Part shown: piece by piece, positions 59,771-64,000 of the stretch
Numbering within the stretch: position 1 is the stretch's first letter
Layout: every line of letters begins with the position of its first letter
NCBI RefSeq assembly: GCF_003367235.1
Contig: NZ_QRGP01000001.1
Span: 248,001-312,000 of the forward strand
Reading direction: 5' to 3'
DNA length: 64,000 nucleotides
Origin: Sphingorhabdus pulchriflava
GTDB lineage: Bacteria > Pseudomonadota > Alphaproteobacteria > Sphingomonadales > Sphingomonadaceae
The notes under the pieces: model-generated
Database searches by the model: none
Seen by the model: the letters and a program-made list of their open reading frames with translations, nothing else
Told to the model about the DNA's origin: nothing
Program-made: the position numbers and the translations under genes

Positions 59771-60871
59771 TTATCCTAACAAGCCAAGAAACAGCAATGT
59801 CATCGCAAAAAGAGAAACTACGATGACAATGAACAGCAGCAACAGGCTGGCTCGCAGCATCGCGCTTCCACGCGAAAGTCCGTATGCATGGCGCAACTGT
59901 TTATAAATGTGGATGGGCGGGATCAGAACAAACGCCAACCCCCAAAAGCTGTCGTCGAGGCCGATGCGCGACATCAGGGTGATCGATAGAAACAGCAAGG
60001 ACATGAAGGCAATCGAGTAGGTCGCGAAGACTGCATGGTCGTAAAAGCGGTGCCCGCGCACGCCGATTGTGACCAGCCAGACAAAAGGAAGGGACAGCGG
60101 GATCAGCAGCCAAGCGAATTTATAGCCATTGGATTGCAGCTTGTAAAAGGCGAGGCTGGGGTTCGACACCATCTTTTTAGCGCCCTTGTCGAGCGTCTGA
60201 TCGAGCCAAAGCCAGCCGGTTTCGGCTTTGCTGTTGTAACTCAACCAGCGCTTTCCACCGTCACTCGATCTGACACCTGCTTCGTCATAAATCGGCGCGC
60301 CGGTTGTCGCGAAAGCGATGCCATTGCGTTCCATTTTCAGTTCGTTCAGTTTCGCCGAGAGTTCCTTGGCTTCCCCCGTCTTCAATTTAGCGGGCCGCGA
60401 CAGACGGGCTTCAGTTGCGGCAATTTCCTTGTCCAGCCTGGTCGCCTCTTCCTGTGCGCCGCGTTGCCAATTATTCTGCACGGCAGACCCGCCCGAGAAA
60501 CTGAACACCGCGAACATCAGGAAAATCGAAAACAGGAAAAGGGCCATTGGAGAGACGAATTTCGCGCGCTCGCCATGGACATAGCGCCGCGTCAGTTCGC
60601 CCGGCTTGACCAGCAACATGGGCAGCGTGCGCCACATCTTGCCATCGAAATGCAGCACCGAATGCAGGATGTCGTGCCAGATTGCCGACAGCGTCCGGTG
60701 CACCTGCGCTTTCTGCCCGCATGAAGCGCAAAAGGGCCCGCCCAGAGTCGCGCCACAGTTTAGGCAGGTGCCTGTTTGATTGGTGCCTGCGCTGCCTTGT
60801 GATGGCTCAACAACGGCCCCTAGCAAAGCGCCTTCGATAGCCGTTCCGGCTGCATCCAATTCCCCCGACAT
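59771..60871 (-). CDS. DUF3667 membrane protein with zinc ribbon
   Basis: A 366-residue protein. A zinc ribbon near residue 37 (CLNCGATLGGPFCASCGQKA) is followed by the DUF3667 core HDILHSVLHFDGKMWRTLPM, LVKPGELTRRYVHGERAKFV and the first membrane helix (MALFLFSIFLMFAVF). A soluble coiled region (LDKEIAATEARLSRPAKLKT) then precedes three more hydrophobic helices at the C-terminus. The function of the family is unknown. ATG 60871 is the start; it lies three bases before phoD and probably shares its transcript. Confidence 0.85.
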   Translation of the reverse strand: MSGELDAAGTAIEGALLGAVVEPSQGSAGTNQTGTCLNCGATLGGPFCASCGQKAQVHRTLSAIWHDILHSVLHFDGKMWRTLPMLLVKPGELTRRYVHGERAKFVSPMALFLFSIFLMFAVFSFSGGSAVQNNWQRGAQEEATRLDKEIAATEARLSRPAKLKTGEAKELSAKLNELKMERNGIAFATTGAPIYDEAGVRSSDGGKRWLSYNSKAETGWLWLDQTLDKGAKKMVSNPSLAFYKLQSNGYKFAWLLIPLSLPFVWLVTIGVRGHRFYDHAVFATYSIAFMSLLFLSITLMSRIGLDDSFWGLAFVLIPPIHIYKQLRHAYGLSRGSAMLRASLLLLFIVIVVSLFAMTLLFLGLLG

Positions 60872-60992
60872 GGGCTGGCTGTATCACCTGTATTCGAAGC
60901 TGCAAAGGCGCTGTGCGGCTTATTCAATTTGCGTGACAAAGCAGCAATAATGATATAACATCACTTAATCGTCAATTGAGAGGAGAGACGAT

Positions 60993-61445
60993 ATGGGAGA
61001 AGTTATCTATTTCCGCCACCGCGTTCGTTATCAACCGAGCGATACTCCATTTTCTCAAATGAACATCACGCCGTTGATCGATGTGATGCTGGTGCTTTTG
61101 GTAATGCTGATCCTGGCGGTTCCGGTTGCCATGCACCAGACCAGCGTCAACCTGCCGCCGCCGGGTCCGATTACAACTACTAAGCCACCGACCATCCAGA
61201 ATCTGGTCGTGACATCCGACGGGGTTGCCCATTGGAACGGGGCGATAGTCGATGACGCAGCGCTACAAGCTAAGCTGCGCACATTGGCGATCGCCGGGGA
61301 TACGCTTCGCATCGAAACCGATGGCTATGCGCGCTATGAGCGTTTCAACCAGCTGATTGCGATGGTGAACGAAGCGGGAGTCGAAAATCTCGGCTTTGTC
61401 GGCAACAGCCGTTACAAACAGTGGAGCAAGCCCTCCAACAGTTGA
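60993..61445 (+). CDS. ExbD/TolR-family biopolymer transport protein
   Basis: A 150-residue inner-membrane protein with a short cytoplasmic N-terminus, one transmembrane helix (ITPLIDVMLVLLVMLILAVP, with the conserved aspartate in LIDVM) and a periplasmic domain (TSVNLPPPGP on). Family members use proton flow to energise TonB or Tol. ExbB and TonB genes are not adjacent, so it may be a stand-alone paralogue. GGAGAGACG precedes the ATG. Confidence 0.9.
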   Translation: MGEVIYFRHRVRYQPSDTPFSQMNITPLIDVMLVLLVMLILAVPVAMHQTSVNLPPPGPITTTKPPTIQNLVVTSDGVAHWNGAIVDDAALQAKLRTLAIAGDTLRIETDGYARYERFNQLIAMVNEAGVENLGFVGNSRYKQWSKPSNS

Positions 61446-61454
61446 CGAGCTAGA

Positions 61455-61491
61455 GCAAGCCGTAGCGGCATGGTGTTGCGGCTTGCCTTTT
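61455..61491 (+). terminator. Terminator after exbD
   Basis: Perfect 8-base stem GCAAGCCG (61455-61462) with CGGCTTGC (61479-61486), then CTTTTT, ten bases after the exbD stop. Confidence 0.9.
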
Positions 61492-61537
61492 TGATTTTCT
61501 TCGGCACTTTGCCCGCTGGATAAAAGGGGAAGTTGCC

Positions 61538-62425
61538 ATGCCAAGCCTGACTGCACGCCTGATCGCTTCGCTGTTCCGGATGACTGGCAGCTTGCGCAAA
61601 CGCTATTCGGATGGACCGGATTTCCTCAAGAATATCGAACAGAGCAGGGCCGAGCAGCAATTTCCCGATGCCAAAATGCGCAAACGCCTCGACGTGCGTG
61701 AAAGCAGCTATGAAGGGCGCAAGATCTTCCGCATCGCGCCGCGTGACCGGCCGGTGGCGGGCCATATGCTCTATTGGCACGGCGGCGGCTATGTCTATCC
61801 GGCGGTTGACATCCATTGGCAATTCCTAGCCCATATGGCGGAAAAGCACGGCATCGTAACCACCGCGCCACTCTATCCGCTGGCACCCGAGGCATCTGCA
61901 GAAGAAGCGGTTGACTGGGCGATGAAGTTTTACCGTGAGTTCACGCCAGAAAGGGCAGGGCCTTTTGTTATGGGCGGGGACTCTGCGGGTGCCGGGCTAT
62001 GCGCAGCGGTAGCGCAGGCGGCGCGTGATGAGGGACGGTTGCTGCCCAAGGGCCTTATCCTGATCTGCCCCTGGCTTGACGTGGCGGTTTCACATCCCGA
62101 CCAACCGGCGATTGAACCGCGCGATTGTGTGCTGACCATAGGCGGCACGCATGCCGCGGCCAAACTCTACGCCCGTGACTTGCCGCTCAGCGACCCCAGG
62201 GTCAGTCCGCTGTTCGGCGATTGGGAAGGCCTGCCACCGATGCTGATGTTCGGCGGCGGCGACGACATATTGGTTCCCGATGCACGGGTGTTGAAAGCCA
62301 AGCTGCCCTCAATCGACTATGTCGAGGAAACCGGGATGATGCACGACTGGCCAATCTTCTTCCTGCGTGAAAGCCGGGCGGCGCAGGCGCGGATGGCGGA
62401 GTTTGTAGTGCGGAACAGCACCTGA
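61538..62425 (+). CDS. Alpha/beta hydrolase (hormone-sensitive-lipase-like)
   Basis: A 295-residue esterase of the HSL family. The oxyanion HGGG is in MLYWHGGGYVYPAVDIHW, the nucleophile in FVMGGDSAGAGLCAAVA, the acid in LMFGGGDDILVPDARVLK and the histidine in EETGMMHDWPIFFL. These give a full Ser-Asp-His triad. No signal peptide is apparent. ATG 61538 is close to an AAGGGGAAG site. It acts alone upstream of the ribosomal operon; the ester substrate is unknown. Confidence 0.88.
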   Translation: MPSLTARLIASLFRMTGSLRKRYSDGPDFLKNIEQSRAEQQFPDAKMRKRLDVRESSYEGRKIFRIAPRDRPVAGHMLYWHGGGYVYPAVDIHWQFLAHMAEKHGIVTTAPLYPLAPEASAEEAVDWAMKFYREFTPERAGPFVMGGDSAGAGLCAAVAQAARDEGRLLPKGLILICPWLDVAVSHPDQPAIEPRDCVLTIGGTHAAAKLYARDLPLSDPRVSPLFGDWEGLPPMLMFGGGDDILVPDARVLKAKLPSIDYVEETGMMHDWPIFFLRESRAAQARMAEFVVRNST

Positions 62426-62654
62426 CCAGTTGCTGTTACGCAGCGTTCCTTCACGCTTGACCGTTAGATGCATTGCCGCTAATGGCCCGCCTTCCCAAAA
62501 GCGCGAGGAGTGATTCTCCGTGCCCACAGGAAAACCCACATAGGCTGAACATTGTTCGACAGGCCGGGCGGAACCAAGGCTGAGCCTCCGCCGCGCCCCT
62601 TAAAAGGCATCGTCTTGTCGCGCAAAGTAACCAACTTATTTTCAAGGTGAAGAT

Positions 62655-63026
62655 ATGCCAACGATTAACCAGCTGGTCCGCAAGGGCCGGACCCCGCAGA
62701 AGGCCAAGTCAAAGGTCCCTGCAATGGATCAGAACCCGCAAAAGCGTGGTGTCTGCACCCGCGTTTATACCACGACTCCGAAAAAGCCGAACTCCGCTCT
62801 TCGTAAGGTTGCCAAGATCCGTCTGACCAACCAGCGCGAAGTCATTTCCTATATCCCGGGCGAAGGCCACAACCTGCAGGAGCACAGCGTTGTGCTTATC
62901 CGCGGTGGTCGTGTTCGCGACCTTCCCGGTGTCCGTTACCATGTCCTGCGCGGCGTGCTCGACACACAGGGCGTTAAGGACCGCAAGCAGTCGCGTTCGA
63001 AATACGGCGCGAAGCGTCCTAAGTAA
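62655..63026 (+). CDS. rpsL: 30S ribosomal protein S12
   Basis: A 123-residue S12 located at the decoding centre. It starts [12 protein letters not shown] and contains the conserved [20 protein letters not shown] and [20 protein letters not shown], the regions where streptomycin-resistance changes occur. First gene of the str operon, followed by rpsG after 17 bases. The AAGGTGAAG before ATG 62655 serves as the ribosome site. Confidence 0.97.
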   Translation: MPTINQLVRKGRTPQKAKSKVPAMDQNPQKRGVCTRVYTTTPKKPNSALRKVAKIRLTNQREVISYIPGEGHNLQEHSVVLIRGGRVRDLPGVRYHVLRGVLDTQGVKDRKQSRSKYGAKRPK

Positions 63027-63043
63027 GATCGGGAGAATAGAAA

Positions 63044-63514
63044 ATGTCACGTCGTCGTCGTCCCGAAAAGCGGGTCATCCTGCCCGATCCCAAATTTGGT
63101 GATCTGGTGCTTTCGAAATTCATGAACAACCTGATGCTTGACGGCAAAAAATCCGTTGCAGAGCGCATTGTTTATGGTGCGCTTGAAACCGTCGAAGCCA
63201 AGGCAAAGAAGGACCCTGTCCAGCTTTTCCATGATGCGCTGAACAACGTAAAGCCGGGAATCGAAGTCCGCAGCCGTCGTGTTGGTGGTGCGACTTATCA
63301 GGTTCCTTGCGAAGTCCGCCCGGAACGTGCGCAGGCGCTTGCGATCCGTTGGCTGATTTCGGCTTCGCGCAACCGCAGCGAGACCACTATGGCTGCCCGT
63401 CTTTCGGGTGAGCTTCTCGATGCTGCCAACAACCGTGGCAACGCCGTCAAGAAGCGCGAAGACACGCACCGTATGGCCGAAGCCAACCGTGCCTTCGCAC
63501 ACTATCGCTGGTAA
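63044..63514 (+). CDS. rpsG: 30S ribosomal protein S7
   Basis: A 156-residue S7 that starts assembly of the 3' domain of 16S rRNA. The family sequence is clear ([58 protein letters not shown]). The usual length is 156. It lies between rpsL and fusA. Confidence 0.97.
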   Translation: MSRRRRPEKRVILPDPKFGDLVLSKFMNNLMLDGKKSVAERIVYGALETVEAKAKKDPVQLFHDALNNVKPGIEVRSRRVGGATYQVPCEVRPERAQALAIRWLISASRNRSETTMAARLSGELLDAANNRGNAVKKREDTHRMAEANRAFAHYRW

Positions 63515-63555
63515 TTGGCCTAGCCAGTCCACGATAGCGTCACAAACGCAAATTA

Positions 63556-63580
63556 GGGGGCTGGTTTCTGACCGGCCCCC
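63556..63580 (+). promoter_or_regulatory. Hairpin between rpsG and fusA
   Basis: GGGGGC / GCCCCC stem (63556-63561 with 63575-63580) in the 108-base gap between S7 and EF-G. There is no T-run after it, so it is more likely an mRNA-stability or processing hairpin than a terminator. Confidence 0.45.
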
Positions 63581-63622
63581 GCAACTATAGGGCGATAAGG
63601 CCCTCTCACTGGAGTGAAGACC

Positions 63623-64000
63623 ATGGCACGCAGCCATCCGTTGGAAAAATATCGCAATTTTGGCATCATGGCGCACATCGATGCCGGTAAGACTACGACT
63701 ACCGAGCGTATCCTTTATTACACCGGCAAGTCCTACAAGATCGGCGAAGTCCATGACGGCGCCGCGACCATGGACTGGATGGAGCAGGAACAGGAGCGTG
63801 GCATCACGATCACTTCGGCTGCCACCACCTGCTTCTGGAATGATCACCGCCTGAACATCATCGACACCCCCGGCCACGTTGACTTCACCATCGAAGTTGA
63901 ACGTTCGCTGCGCGTGCTCGACGGTGCGGTCGCTGCGTTTGACGGCGTTGCCGGTGTTGAACCGCAGTCGGAAACCGTGTGGCGCCAGGCCGACAAATAT
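63623..64000 (+). CDS. fusA: Elongation factor G (C-terminus beyond window)
   Basis: The first 126 residues of EF-G, the translocation GTPase. The P-loop is [15 protein letters not shown], switch I follows ([20 protein letters not shown] with ITITSAAT) and the G3 motif is [20 protein letters not shown] is eight bases before ATG 63623. The frame is open to the window edge; about 570 more residues are expected. Third gene of the str operon. Confidence 0.97.
   Translation, partial: MARSHPLEKYRNFGIMAHIDAGKTTTTERILYYTGKSYKIGEVHDGAATMDWMEQEQERGITITSAATTCFWNDHRLNIIDTPGHVDFTIEVERSLRVLDGAVAAFDGVAGVEPQSETVWRQADKY

Noticed and set aside
62425-62449. GGAAC on the minus strand near the rpsL leader as an EcfG promoter.
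   Set aside because: The base triplet at the -10 position is not GTT and it points away from any nearby start.
63047-63877. A 276-residue minus-strand frame.
   Set aside because: Antisense to rpsG and fusA.

Overview
The window looks like chromosomal DNA of an alphaproteobacterium of the Sphingomonadales. The assignment is by inference: it has a PhyR/NepR/EcfG stress switch with the typical PhyR receiver motif, a TonB-dependent receptor beside a catabolic operon, many GTG/TTG starts, and an rpsL-rpsG-fusA operon. No transposase, integrase, phage gene, CRISPR array or rRNA operon was seen.

Layout. 1-12.6 kb is housekeeping and metabolism: a cystathionine gamma-synthase-family enzyme (cut by the left edge), an anion transporter, PgeF, an SDR-like protein, an alpha/beta hydrolase, a WS/DGAT acyltransferase with a histone-like tail, a DMT exporter, threonine aldolase, and the polyphosphate pair ppk-ppx. 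12.8-25.4 kb is a catabolic locus: sugar-type MFS transporter; a leftward operon HMG-CoA-lyase-like / HyuA / HyuB / CoA-transferase / isochorismatase-type amidase; a GntR-FCD regulator whose gene is bracketed by two TTGTATACAA palindromes; a TonB receptor; a second CoA-transferase. 25.4-29.7 kb holds a SLOG-like plus membrane protein, a small repeat lipoprotein and a TIR-TolB-TPR protein. 29.9-33.0 kb has two acyl-CoA dehydrogenases and an SDR. 33.0-33.8 kb is gene-free and carries a helically phased GGGA array.

33.8-47.9 kb is the most striking part, a general stress response island. It holds a GT4 glycosyltransferase with a GH130 phosphorylase, phyR (with an unusual C-terminal extension), nepR-ecfG-kinase, a 20-repeat exported protein, a CheB/CheR/PAS hybrid kinase, dps with a single-domain receiver, a glycine-zipper protein and a GlsB-type membrane protein. 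Six intergenic sites in this island fit GGAAC-N17-GTT with exactly the same spacing, placing phyR, nepR-ecfG, dps, the repeat protein, glsB and the GT4-GH130 operon under predicted EcfG control.

48.3-64 kb returns to ordinary functions: tRNA-Thr(GGT), an AraC regulator preceded by a structured RNA with a strong terminator, pyrD, gamma-glutamyltransferase, acyl-CoA ligase, ung-gltX, PhoX and PhoD phosphatases, a DUF3667 membrane protein, ExbD, an alpha/beta hydrolase, and rpsL-rpsG-fusA (fusA cut by the right edge). All family calls come from reading motifs; no search was run.
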